64,000 nucleotides of DNA from Streptomyces misionensis (GTDB lineage: Bacteria; Actinomycetota; Actinomycetes; Streptomycetales; Streptomycetaceae): NCBI RefSeq assembly GCF_900104815.1, contig NZ_FNTD01000004.1:6075001-6139000 (forward strand), written 5' to 3'. Of the stretch, positions 16,501 to 24,521 are shown piece by piece. Each line of letters opens with the position of its first letter. Positions within the stretch are counted from its first letter, which is position 1. A program made the translations under genes and the position numbers. The notes beneath the pieces were generated by a model. It was not told the DNA's origin. It made no database searches and saw only the letters and a program-made list of their open reading frames with translations.

Positions 16501-19286
16501 TGCCCGCCGAGACGGTCACCGCCCTCACCACCCGCTGGCGGCCCCGCCCCGGCGGCGGCGCCGAGGTGGAGGTCTACACGGTGGTCGGCGGCGAGGAGAA
16601 CCTGCACGCCACCGCCACGGTCGCCGCCGATCCCGAACCCCTCGTGCCGGTCTCCGAGCTGGCCGAGCTGGACGCGACCCTCGCCCCGACCGCCCAGCAC
16701 ATCGACGACGAGGACATCTACACCGACCTCGCCTCCGTCGGCCGGCCCCAGGGCCCCCGCATGCGGCTGCTGCTGCGCGCCGCCCGGCACGGCGACGGAC
16801 TGGTCACCGGCGAGCTGTCCGGCCGCGACGCCACCGCCGTCGAGCACGTCCCGGCCGAACTGCTGGAGGCCGCCGGCCACGCGCTGGTCGTCCTCGACCC
16901 CGAGGGCCCGGTGTTCGTGCCCCGCGAGATCGCCTCCGTACGGCACTTCCGCAAGCCGCGCGGCGAGCAGCTGCGGGTGCTCGCCCGGGTCCGCGGCGAC
17001 CAGGACCGGCGGCTGGCCGACGTGCTGCTGCTGGAGAACGGCGACCCGGTCGCCGAACTCCTCGGGGTGCGCATGGCCCGCCCCGAGGGCCGCGAGGGGC
17101 GCCGCCAGTTCCTGCACCGCCCCGAATGGGTGCGCCGCGCCCTGCCCGCCCGCGGCGGCGCCGCCGCCCGGCACGTGGTCCTCCTCGACCCCTCGGCCGC
17201 GCGCGCCGCCGAACTGGCCGCCGAACCCGGGCTCAAGGTCACCTGGCTGCCCGACCTCACCGACCTCAAGGCGGCCCTGGAGGACCCCACCGTCACCGAC
17301 GTCTGCCGGGTGTGGCACGGCCGCCCCGAGCCGATGTCCGCGGACCGGCTGCGCGCCGAGTGCGAGGACAACTACCGCGAACTCCTCGCGCTGGTCGGCG
17401 CGCTGGAGTCCGCGAACCGGCCGCCCCGGCTGTGGCTGGTCACCGAGGGCGCCCAGTGGCTGCCCGGCGACCCGGCCGGCGACGGCGGCCACCTCGGCGC
17501 CGCCACCCTGTGGGGCTTCGGCCGGGTGCTGCTCACCGAGTACCCGCAGTACCGGGCCACCCTGGTGGACCTCGCCCCGGGCAGCGGCCTCGCCCCGCTG
17601 GCCGAGGAATGGCGGGCCGAACCGGCCGGCGAGTACCAGGTCGCCCACCGGCCCGGCCGCCGCTACGTGCGCCGGCTGCTCGCCGGTGACGCCAGCCTCA
17701 CCTGGACCGGGGGCTTCGAACTGCGCGCCCCCGACTCCGGTGACCTGTCCGACCTGGTGCTCGCCCCGGTCGCCGAGACGGCCCCGGGCGCCGACGAGGT
17801 CCAGGTCCGGGTGAGCGCCGTCGGCCTGACCGCCGAGGACGCCCGCACCGCCCTGGACACCGGGCGCGCCGAACGCGCCGAGGAGACCGGGGAGGAGGAA
17901 CCGCCGCCGCTGCTCGGCCAGTTGGCCCGCGGTACCGTGCTCGCCGCCGCCGACGGCACCGGCTTCGCGCCCGGCGACGAGGTCCTGGTCCGGCACGACG
18001 GCACCTTCCGCGCCACGCTCACCGTGCCCGCGGTCGCCGTGGTCCCCGCCCCCGGTGACGACGACACCGCGGTCCGCTTCCGGCTGGACGAGACCGGCGA
18101 GGCCCTGCGCACCGCCCTGTCCGACCCGACCGGACCGGCCTGGGTGACCCTGCCCGACGACCTCCGGGAGCGGCCCGAACCGGCCGACGAGGGCCCCGGC
18201 GCACTGCGCGCCGACCGCACCTACCTGGTCACCGGCGGTCTCGGCGGCCTCGGTCTGGTCACCGCCCGCAAGCTGGCCGCGCTCGGCGCCCGCCACCTCA
18301 CCCTGGTCAGCCGCAGCGGCAAGGCCACCGAGGAGGCCGCCTCGCTGCTCGGCGACCTCGCGGCCGACGCCGAGATCGACGTCGTACGCGCCGACGTCTC
18401 CCGGCCGGAGGACGTGCGGCGCCTCGTCCGGCACCTGGCGGCGGGGCCGTACCCGCTCGGCGGGATCGTGCACGCCGCCGGTTCCTACGACAAGAAGCTG
18501 ATCTCCGAGCTGACCTGGGAGTCGATCGACGCCCAGCTCGCGGCGAAGGCGTACGGCGGCTGGCTGCTGCACGAGGCCGCCGAGACCTCCTTCCCGGAGC
18601 TGGAGTTCTTCGTCACCTACTCCTCCATCGCCTCCGTCCTCGGCGGCGCCACCCAGGGCCACTACGCCGCGGCCAGCGCCGGGCTCGACGCGCTCGCCGA
18701 GTGGCGGGGCCGGCGCGGGGTGCCGGGCCTCTCGGTCAACTGGGGCGCCTGGGCCCGGGTCGGCATGTCCGCCCGGCTGGAGGACCACCTCAGCCAGGAG
18801 ATCGAACGCAGCGGCGTCCGCTTCTTCTCCCCGACCCGCGCCCTGGACACCCTCGCCCGGCTCTGGGACCGGCCCCGCACCCAGCGGATCGTCGGCGAGT
18901 TCGACTGGGACCGCTACGTCTCCGGCAGCGTCACCGGCGACCTGTTCTTCGACCGGCTCGCCCGCCACGGCGCGGGCGACGACGGCACCGGACTGGACCT
19001 CGCCGCCCTCACCGCGCTGCCCGAGGCCGAACGGCTCGCCAAGGTCACGGCCGTGGTGAGCGAGAAGGTCGGCGCCGTCCTGCACCTGGAGGACGGCGAC
19101 GAACTGGACGTGAACAGCGAGTTCGTCTCGCTGGGCCTGGACTCCCTGATGGCCCAGCAGGTCAAGGCCGCGCTGGAGCAGGCGTTCCGGCTGCCCCTGC
19201 CGGCCTCCCTCACCCACGACCACCCCACGGTGCGCGCGCTCGCGCACTTCGTCGACGGGCAGCTCGCCCCCACGCCGGCGGCATGA
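13599..19286 (+). CDS. Type I modular PKS, KS-AT-(DH)-KR-ACP
   Basis: 1895 residues with domains in order. KS has Cys183 in DTACSSSLVAL, then EAHGTGTPLGDP and NLGHMEPASG. AT has GQGSQYAGMG, Ser623 in GHSIGE and HAFHS, which predicts malonyl-CoA. The dehydratase-like double hotdog (about 880-1180) has its N-terminal motif degraded: where HxxxGxxxxP is expected there is DDRTVLPAGAYVDLL with no histidine. KR has the nucleotide site LVTGGLGGLG at 1543-1552 and a Tyr in GHYAAASAGLDAL. ACP has Ser1849 in LGLDSLMAQQV. No thioesterase or reductase domain is present. GAGGAG precedes ATG 13599. It should add one malonyl unit and leave a beta-hydroxy (or keto) group. Release must occur in trans. Confidence 0.92.
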   Translation: MPRTESEQAPEPVAIVGIGLRFPGGSGSPDEFDAFLREGRSGIGPIPTDRWDVEAFTPEGPDDKGKIRASAGGFLDRIDLFDAGFFNISPKEARYMDPQQRLLLETAWQALEHAGIDPAPLRRGNGGVYIGASSIDYALELDSLPYEELDGHLASGITMFPLSGRLSYFLGWRGPSMSVDTACSSSLVALHLAVQALRGGETDIALCGGVNALHHPRIPVMFSNAQMLSPDGQCKTFDEAADGYARAEGCGIVVLKRLSDAERDGDRVLALVRGTAVGQDGDSAGLTVPNGPAQEKVIRSALAAAHLAPEDIQYVEAHGTGTPLGDPIEFGAIGDVFVDSHTKDRPVVVGSVKTNLGHMEPASGIVGVIKTVLQLRSGTIYPHINLNTPSGRIPWDLYPLRVPTECEPWEAEVRRGVVNSFGFAGTIGAVVLEQAPERAPRDTPEEGAAPVFTLSAKNAGALRELAAQYRALLDERPEVPVAALCHSANTTRAHHPYRIAAPVADRAALAKLLDKAAEQEHEGPTGIRKTAFMFTGQGSQYAGMGAALYAAFPVFRAQVDACDELFAEHLGRSVRELLLGTAADPEAIDRTEYTQPALFTLEYALAQQWMAWGARPNVLIGHSIGEVAAAAVAGLFSLPDAVRLVAARARLMQAVTAEGGMAAVSAPLEDVAPLLEGHDDLAVAGVNAPDQTVVSGAGAALDEVTAVLAERGVRVERLKVSHAFHSPLMAEVYDDFRAALDGITFHEPKISLISNVTGRLARFREIGNADYWVRHIGEPVRFLDGIRAVAKRGRHALIEVGPQAGLTALARRSVTVEDHLWLASLRRRDTTTGTTLTALAEYYAAGLTVAWDGYHAGHPAPARVDLPTYAFQRKRYWLPSVTPRRTAAGGTARHPLLGTEERFASGVREFTAEFTAEELGALADLAADDRTVLPAGAYVDLLLAVQDAVQGHARNAVRDLRLLAPLELPAETVTALTTRWRPRPGGGAEVEVYTVVGGEENLHATATVAADPEPLVPVSELAELDATLAPTAQHIDDEDIYTDLASVGRPQGPRMRLLLRAARHGDGLVTGELSGRDATAVEHVPAELLEAAGHALVVLDPEGPVFVPREIASVRHFRKPRGEQLRVLARVRGDQDRRLADVLLLENGDPVAELLGVRMARPEGREGRRQFLHRPEWVRRALPARGGAAARHVVLLDPSAARAAELAAEPGLKVTWLPDLTDLKAALEDPTVTDVCRVWHGRPEPMSADRLRAECEDNYRELLALVGALESANRPPRLWLVTEGAQWLPGDPAGDGGHLGAATLWGFGRVLLTEYPQYRATLVDLAPGSGLAPLAEEWRAEPAGEYQVAHRPGRRYVRRLLAGDASLTWTGGFELRAPDSGDLSDLVLAPVAETAPGADEVQVRVSAVGLTAEDARTALDTGRAERAEETGEEEPPPLLGQLARGTVLAAADGTGFAPGDEVLVRHDGTFRATLTVPAVAVVPAPGDDDTAVRFRLDETGEALRTALSDPTGPAWVTLPDDLRERPEPADEGPGALRADRTYLVTGGLGGLGLVTARKLAALGARHLTLVSRSGKATEEAASLLGDLAADAEIDVVRADVSRPEDVRRLVRHLAAGPYPLGGIVHAAGSYDKKLISELTWESIDAQLAAKAYGGWLLHEAAETSFPELEFFVTYSSIASVLGGATQGHYAAASAGLDALAEWRGRRGVPGLSVNWGAWARVGMSARLEDHLSQEIERSGVRFFSPTRALDTLARLWDRPRTQRIVGEFDWDRYVSGSVTGDLFFDRLARHGAGDDGTGLDLAALTALPEAERLAKVTAVVSEKVGAVLHLEDGDELDVNSEFVSLGLDSLMAQQVKAALEQAFRLPLPASLTHDHPTVRALAHFVDGQLAPTPAA

Positions 19287-19309
19287 CAGTCAGACAGGGA
19301 CGGCACACC

Positions 19310-20911
19310 ATGACCGACATACCGAGGGAGCGCTGGACGCTCCACCACTCCGCCCGCGCCCACGCCGGCACCCGCCCCGAGCACCCGGCGATCGTCTGCG
19401 AGGGCCGCATCACCACCTACGACAAGCTGCACCGCGACAGCAACCGCGCCGCGCACGCCCTGCACACCAGCGGGGTCCGGCGCGGTGACCGGGTCGCCTA
19501 CCTGGGCCGCGAGTCGGCGAACTACTACCTCGTGATGATCGCCTGCGCCAAGGCGGGCGCCGTACTGGTGCCGGTCAACTGGCGGCTCACCCCGGGCGAG
19601 GTCGACCACATCCTGCGCGACTCCGGCGCGACGCTGATCTTCGTGGACGACGAGTTCTGGGACACCGTCGCCACCGTCCGCCACCAGCTGCGCGGACTGC
19701 GCCGGGTGATCCGCGTCGACGGCACCGACGCCGACGGCGAACCCGCGCGCGGCGCCGGGCTGCTGGCCTGGGCCGCCGACCAGCCCGAGACCGACCTCTC
19801 GCCCTGCACCGGCCCCGACGACGCCGTCATCCAGATCTACACCAGCGGCACCACGGGCCTGCCCAAGGGCGCGATCCTCGCCCACCGCAGCTTCTTCACC
19901 CTGCCGCACGCCAGCCGCGAGCGGGGCGTGGACTGGATCGACTGGCTGCCCGAGGACGTCGCCCTGATCTCCCTGCCGGGCTTCGGCGTCGCCGGCATCG
20001 GCTGGTTCCTGCACACCTTCAACGCCGGCGGCACCAGCGTGATCATGCCGCAGTTCGACCCGCAGGAGGCCGTCCGCCTCATCCGCGAGCACGGCGTCAC
20101 CACCACCTTCGCCGCACCCGCGATGCTCCAGGCGATGGCGGCCGAACGGGAGGCCGGACCCGAGGCGTTCACCTCCCTGCGCAAGATCGCCTACGGCGCG
20201 GCGCCCATGTCCGAGACACTGCTCAAGCAGTGCCTGGAGACCTACCGCTGCGAGTTCGCGCAGATCTACGCCAGCACCGAGACCGGCAGCGTCGCGGTGT
20301 GCCTGCCGCCCGAGGCGCACCACCCCGGCAGCACCAAGCTCACCTCGGTGGGGCTGCCCTGCCCCGGCAACGAGATCAAGGTGGTCGGCCCCGACGGCGA
20401 GAGCCTGCCGCCCGGCGCCATCGGCCAGGTGTGCGTGCGCGCCCCGTCCCGGATGCTCGGCTACTGGAACCTGCCCGAGGCCACCGCCCGCACCCTGGTG
20501 GGGGAGTGGCTGCACATGGGCGACGCCGGCTACCTCGACGAGGACGGCTATCTGCACCTGTGCGACCGCATCAACGACACGATCATCGTCGCCGGGCAGA
20601 ACATCTACCCGGCCGAGGTCGAGAAGGCCCTCGCCGCGCACCCCGCGGTCGCCGACGCGGCCGTGGTCGGGCTGCCCGACGAGCGCTGGGGCGAGAGCGT
20701 GCACGCCGTGGTGGTGCTGCGGCCCGGCGCCAAGGCCACCCCCCGCGAACTCCTGCTGTCGCTGCGCGGCCGCATCGCCGACTACAAGATCCCCGGCACC
20801 TACCACTTCGCCGACTCCCTGCCGCGCAACCCCTCCGGCAAGATCCTGCGCCGCGCGGTCCGCGAGGGGCTGGCGGCGCCGACGAGGGACCCGCTGGGGA
20901 GTGCCGTATGA
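19310..20911 (+). CDS. Acyl-AMP/CoA ligase (ANL superfamily)
   Basis: 533 residues. The P-loop-like motif YTSGTTGLPKGA, the A5 region IYASTETGSV, the hinge LHLCDRINDTIIVAGQNIYP and the C-terminal lysine in NPSGKILRRAVRE are intact, so adenylation and thioesterification should both work. Start 19310 follows AGGGA. An in-frame ATG at 19283 overlaps the PKS stop (ATGA) and would add nine residues, but has no ribosome site. It lies directly after the PKS and likely activates a carboxylic acid starter for the ACP at 13288. Confidence 0.9.
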   Translation: MTDIPRERWTLHHSARAHAGTRPEHPAIVCEGRITTYDKLHRDSNRAAHALHTSGVRRGDRVAYLGRESANYYLVMIACAKAGAVLVPVNWRLTPGEVDHILRDSGATLIFVDDEFWDTVATVRHQLRGLRRVIRVDGTDADGEPARGAGLLAWAADQPETDLSPCTGPDDAVIQIYTSGTTGLPKGAILAHRSFFTLPHASRERGVDWIDWLPEDVALISLPGFGVAGIGWFLHTFNAGGTSVIMPQFDPQEAVRLIREHGVTTTFAAPAMLQAMAAEREAGPEAFTSLRKIAYGAAPMSETLLKQCLETYRCEFAQIYASTETGSVAVCLPPEAHHPGSTKLTSVGLPCPGNEIKVVGPDGESLPPGAIGQVCVRAPSRMLGYWNLPEATARTLVGEWLHMGDAGYLDEDGYLHLCDRINDTIIVAGQNIYPAEVEKALAAHPAVADAAVVGLPDERWGESVHAVVVLRPGAKATPRELLLSLRGRIADYKIPGTYHFADSLPRNPSGKILRRAVREGLAAPTRDPLGSAV

Positions 20912-20948
20912 CCACGTTCCTCACGCCCCCGTGGAGAGTGACCCGCCC

Positions 20949-21947
20949 ATGAGCACCGAGCCCCTGCGGATCGGCATCCTGCTGCCCACCCGTGAGCAAG
21001 CCATCAACGGCACCTACGCCGCCGCCCCGCTGCTGGACTTCGCCCGGCAGGCGGAGACCCTCGGCTTCGACTCCCTGTGGGCCGGCGACTCCCTCACCGC
21101 CCGCCCCCGCCTGGACCCCCTGGTCGTGCTGTCGGCCGCCGCTGCGGCGACCCGGCGGATCACCGTCGGCACCGCGGCCCTCACCCCCGCCCTGCGCCAC
21201 CCGCTCATCGGCGCCAACATGATCGCGAGCCTCAGCCACGTCGCGGCCGGCCGGCTGGTGCTGGGCCTCGGTTCGGGCTTCCCGATGGCCGAGACCGAGG
21301 AGGAGTTCAACTCCGTCGGCGCCTCCTTCCAGGGCCGCGTCGGCCGCCTGGACGAGATCACCGCGCTGTGGCGCACCGCCTGGCGCTCCGGCGAGGACGG
21401 CGAACCCACCGAGTTCGACGGGAAGTTCTGGCAGGCCGAGCACCTGGACCGGCTGCCCTCGCCGGCCGTCCCCGGCGGTCCGCCGCTGTGGCTGGCCGGC
21501 AGCGACACCCCCAAGGTGCTCGCCCGCGCGGCCACCCGCTACGACGGCTGGCTGCCCTTCCTGCCCGATGTCGACGCCTACGACCGCGCCCGCCGCCGCC
21601 TCGGCGAACTCGCCGCCGAGGCGGGCCGGACGGTGACCCCCGCGCTGTACGCCACGGTCACCGTCAACCGCGACGAGGCCGCGGCCGAGGCCGAGCTGGA
21701 GCACTACATCAGCCACTACTACGGCCGCTCTCTGGAGCAGATGCGCACCATCCAGGCCTACGCCTGGGGCAGCGCCGAGAAGTGCGCCGAGTGGCTCGCC
21801 GGCTACGTCCGCGCCGGCGCCCGGCACCTGGTGATCCGCATCGGATCGCTGGACCCGGAGCCCCAGTTGAAGGAGATCGCCGAGGTGCTGCTGCCCGCGG
21901 TACGCGCCCTCGGCCCCGCCACCACCGTTGGGAGTACGCAGTCGTGA
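20949..21947 (+). CDS. Luciferase-like monooxygenase (LLM) flavoprotein
   Basis: 332 residues with the TIM-barrel signatures of the bacterial luciferase/F420 family: LDFARQAETLGFDSLWAGDSL near the N-terminus, SHVAAGRLVLGLGSGFP and PPLWLAGSDTPKVLARAATRYDGWLP. GGAGAG precedes ATG 20949. Members use FMNH2 or F420 and may hydroxylate, cleave or reduce. The stop is overlapped by the thioesterase start (GTGA). In this cluster it could add a second oxidation on nitrogen or carbon. The reaction cannot be inferred from sequence. Confidence 0.85.
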   Translation: MSTEPLRIGILLPTREQAINGTYAAAPLLDFARQAETLGFDSLWAGDSLTARPRLDPLVVLSAAAAATRRITVGTAALTPALRHPLIGANMIASLSHVAAGRLVLGLGSGFPMAETEEEFNSVGASFQGRVGRLDEITALWRTAWRSGEDGEPTEFDGKFWQAEHLDRLPSPAVPGGPPLWLAGSDTPKVLARAATRYDGWLPFLPDVDAYDRARRRLGELAAEAGRTVTPALYATVTVNRDEAAAEAELEHYISHYYGRSLEQMRTIQAYAWGSAEKCAEWLAGYVRAGARHLVIRIGSLDPEPQLKEIAEVLLPAVRALGPATTVGSTQS

Positions 21948-22744
21948 CCACCGCCATCGGCACCATCGGCAGCCAGATGTCCAGCGCGGGCAACTGGTTC
22001 CACCCCGTGGAGCCCTCGCCCGACGCCTCGATCCGGCTGTTCCTGCTGCCCCACGCGGGCAGCGGCGCCATCATCTACCGCGACTGGGAGCGCCTGCTGC
22101 CGCCGGACATCGCCCCGCAGGCCGTCACCCTGCCCGGCCGGCACAACCGCCGCGAGGAGCCGACCTACGAGAACTTCTGGCCGCTCCTCGACGCCCTGCA
22201 CGAGGCCGTCCTCAACGACCTGGACGACCGTCCCTTCGCCTTCTTCGGCCACTGCCTCGGCGCGCAGCTGGCGTTCCGCCTGGCCATCCGGATGGAGGAG
22301 GAGGGCGGCCCGGCCCCGGTGATGGTCGGCATGTCCGGCTGGTCGCCCATCGGCTTCTTCAAGCCGACCGAGGAGCAGAGCCGGATGCCGGAGGACGAAC
22401 TCGTCGAGTGGATCAAGAAGTTGGGTTCCTTCCCGGCCGAGGTCTACGACAACCCCGAGATGCTCGCCCTGGTCGTGCCCGCGCTCCGCGCCGACCTGCG
22501 GGTCGCCGGGGACTACGACGACGACGGCGCCGGCGTCAGCTGCCCGCTCGCCTCCTACGGCGGCCGCAGCGACCCGCTCCAGGAGGCCCCCGACGCCATG
22601 ACCCACTGGGCCGGACGCACCCCGGCCTACCTGGGCCACAACGAGTACGAGGGAGGCCACTTCTACATCGACACGCACGCCCAGGCCGTCACCGCGCACT
22701 TCGCGCACCGGCTCCAGCGCACCGTGGCCACCCTGGCGCGCTGA
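21944..22744 (+). CDS. Type II thioesterase with cysteine nucleophile
   Basis: 266 residues of the GrsT/TEII alpha/beta-hydrolase family: RLFLLPHAGSGAIIYRDWERLLP at the N-terminus, oxyanion and elbow regions in place, GGRSDPLQE for the aspartate loop and EGGHFYID for the histidine. The nucleophile elbow reads FFGHCLGAQL, so the usual serine of GHSxG is Cys104. GTG 21944 overlaps the preceding stop. TEIIs usually clear misprimed carrier proteins. A cysteine version is seen in some thioesterases that release product or transfer acyl groups, so a role in chain release is possible. Confidence 0.88.
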   Translation: MTTAIGTIGSQMSSAGNWFHPVEPSPDASIRLFLLPHAGSGAIIYRDWERLLPPDIAPQAVTLPGRHNRREEPTYENFWPLLDALHEAVLNDLDDRPFAFFGHCLGAQLAFRLAIRMEEEGGPAPVMVGMSGWSPIGFFKPTEEQSRMPEDELVEWIKKLGSFPAEVYDNPEMLALVVPALRADLRVAGDYDDDGAGVSCPLASYGGRSDPLQEAPDAMTHWAGRTPAYLGHNEYEGGHFYIDTHAQAVTAHFAHRLQRTVATLAR

Positions 22745-22764
22745 GCGCGCCGAGCGGGAAGGCC

Positions 22765-22796
22765 GTCAGCGCCACGTCAGCGGGGCGCGGGACAGT
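22765..22796 (+). promoter_or_regulatory. SARP-type operator and promoter of the first MFS gene
   Basis: Two identical heptamers GTCAGCG (22765-22771 and 22776-22782) are 11 bp apart. Eight bases later is GACAGT (22791-22796) as -10. The predicted start is near 22803, leaving a leader of about 97 bases before the MFS ATG. Confidence 0.75.
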
Positions 22797-22799
22797 GCA

Positions 22800-22864
22800 C
22801 CGGGACCTTCGTCCCGGCTGCCGTCCCGTGCCCCGCTGCGCGTAGCGGGCCCTGTTCGGCCCGC
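22800..22864 (+). promoter_or_regulatory. Leader with mutually exclusive hairpins
   Basis: Within the predicted MFS leader, CCGGGAC/GTCCCGG (22800-22817) forms a 7-bp hairpin at the 5' end. CCCGCT (22832-22837) pairs with AGCGGG (22844-22849), but GCGGGCC (22845-22851) can instead pair with GGCCCGC (22858-22864), so the last two hairpins cannot coexist. The arrangement could attenuate expression of the transporter, though GC-rich DNA makes chance hairpins common. Confidence 0.35.
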
Positions 22865-22899
22865 ATCCCACCAGCACGACACGACCTAGGAGGGTCGTC

Positions 22900-24378
22900 A
22901 TGACCACCGAAGCGGAACTGACCGGCAGCGCGGCCCCGGCCGCACCGCCCCAGGACATCGAGGAGGCCGCCGGGGCACCCGCCTGGGGGGCCCTCCTGGT
23001 CGTGCTGGCCGGCCTGTTCATCACCAACCTCGACTTCTTCATCGTCAACGTGGCGATCCCCTCGCTCCAGCGGGACATGCACGCCACACCGGCGCAGATC
23101 CAGCTCGTCGCCGTGACCTTCACCATCGGCCTGGCCGCGCTGCTGATCACCGGCGGCAGACTCGGCGACCTGTACGGTCGCAGACGGGTGTACTCCGTGG
23201 GCGTGGCGCTGTTCACGCTGGCCTCGCTGGCCTGCGGCATCGCGCCCAACATGACCGAACTGATCGTCGCCCGCGCCGTCCAGGGCGCCGCCGCGGCCCT
23301 CGTCATCCCGCAGGTGCTCGGCATCCTCAACACCGCGTACACCGGCAAGGCCCGGGTCGCCGCGTTCAACGCCTACGGTCTGGCGCTGGGCGCGGCGGCG
23401 GTCTTCGGCCAGCTCATCGGCGGCCTGCTGATCAAGGCGGACCTGTTCGGCTGGGACTGGCGGACCATCTTCCTGATCAACGTGCCCATCGGCGCGCTGG
23501 TGCTGCTCGTCACCCCGAAGGTGGTGCCCGAGTCGAAGGCCGGCGACGGCCGGACCGGGCTGGACCTGCTGGGTGTGGTGCTGGTGACGGCCGGGCTCGT
23601 CGCGGTCGTGCTGCCGCTGGTGGAGGGCCGGGAGCAGGGCTGGCCGGCCTGGACCTGGGAGCTGCTCGTGGCCTCCGTGCCGCTGCTCGGCCTGTTCTGG
23701 ATCACCCAGCGCCGGCTCGCGGCCCGTGACCGCTCCCCGCTGATGAGCCCCTCGCTCTTCCACGACCGCTCGTTCAGCGTCGGCGTGGTCTCCATCCTCG
23801 TGTACTTCTCGGTGATGGCCTCCTTCTTCCTGGTCCTCGCGCTCTACCTCCAGGAGGCGCGCGGCACCAGCGCCCTGAAGTCCGGGCTGCTGTTCATCCC
23901 GCTCGGCCTCGGCTTCTTCCTCTCCTCCGTGCAGGCGCCGAAGTTCGCCGGCCGGCTGGGCAAGCAGGTGCTCGCGCTGGGCGCGCTGACCGTGGCCGTC
24001 GGCGACGTCGCGCTCGCCTTCACCGCGGACCGGCTGGACACCACCGGCGCCGTCGCCTGGTGCATCCCCGCCATGGTGGTGTGCGGATACGGCATGGGCC
24101 TGGTGGTGGCGCCGCTGACCTCGCTCGTGCTGGAACGGGTGGCGCCGCAGTACGCGGCGGCCGCGTCCGGGGTGTTCTCCACCGCGCAGGAGGTCGGCAA
24201 CGCCCTCGGTGTCGCCATCATCGGCGTCGTCTTCTTCGACGTGGCCGAAGACCGGCCGGGCGCGCACGGCATGGCGCAGGCGTTCAGCACCAGCCTGCTG
24301 GTCCAGGCCGGCATCTGCGTGGGCGCCGCGGCACTGCTGCAACTGCTGCCCAACCGGTCCAGGAGCACCGCCGCCTGA
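22900..24378 (+). CDS. MFS drug:H+ antiporter, DHA2 (14 TM) family
   Basis: 492 residues. The loop motif GGRLGDLYGRRR after helix 2 and FITNLDFFIVNVAIPSLQ in helix 1 are typical of the EmrB/QacA family, with 14 predicted membrane segments. AGGAGG precedes ATG 22900. It has its own SARP-type promoter and a terminator behind it, so it is a single-gene unit. The likely job is export of, and self-resistance to, the cluster product. A closely similar second exporter lies at 27579. Confidence 0.9.
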   Translation: MTTEAELTGSAAPAAPPQDIEEAAGAPAWGALLVVLAGLFITNLDFFIVNVAIPSLQRDMHATPAQIQLVAVTFTIGLAALLITGGRLGDLYGRRRVYSVGVALFTLASLACGIAPNMTELIVARAVQGAAAALVIPQVLGILNTAYTGKARVAAFNAYGLALGAAAVFGQLIGGLLIKADLFGWDWRTIFLINVPIGALVLLVTPKVVPESKAGDGRTGLDLLGVVLVTAGLVAVVLPLVEGREQGWPAWTWELLVASVPLLGLFWITQRRLAARDRSPLMSPSLFHDRSFSVGVVSILVYFSVMASFFLVLALYLQEARGTSALKSGLLFIPLGLGFFLSSVQAPKFAGRLGKQVLALGALTVAVGDVALAFTADRLDTTGAVAWCIPAMVVCGYGMGLVVAPLTSLVLERVAPQYAAAASGVFSTAQEVGNALGVAIIGVVFFDVAEDRPGAHGMAQAFSTSLLVQAGICVGAAALLQLLPNRSRSTAA

Positions 24379-24410
24379 CCGAACCGGCCATATCCGGCCA
24401 CCGACTCCCC

Positions 24411-24443
24411 GACGGGCGTCCGCGATCCACGCGGGCGCCCGTC
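24411..24443 (+). terminator. Hairpin terminator after first MFS gene
   Basis: A 14-bp stem (24411-24424 with 24430-24443, one T-G wobble) with loop ATCCA lies 33 bases after the MFS stop. Its right arm shares three bases with the first heptamer of the next SARP operator. Confidence 0.75.
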
Positions 24444-24483
24444 AGTGTCGTATCAGAAACCCGTCAACGCCGACCTCCACGAT
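24441..24483 (+). promoter_or_regulatory. SARP-type operator and promoter of first P450
   Basis: Heptamers GTCAGTG (24441), ATCAGAA (24452) and GTCAACG (24463) follow an 11-bp period. Eight bases after the last lies CACGAT (24478-24483) as -10. The gene starts about 32 bases after the predicted transcription start, with CGGAGG as ribosome site. Confidence 0.72.
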
Positions 24484-24521
24484 GGCTGCAACCGAAAGAA
24501 CTCAGCCAACCGGAGGCAATA

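Noticed and set aside
14216..17689. 1157-residue plus-strand frame within the PKS
   Set aside because: Arg/Pro-rich frame-shifted shadow. The PKS frame carries all catalytic motifs.
13614..19247. 1877-residue minus-strand open frame opposite the PKS
   Set aside because: Low-complexity Gly/Glu/Asp/Val sequence with no motif, exactly mirroring the PKS gene. It is a codon-bias shadow.
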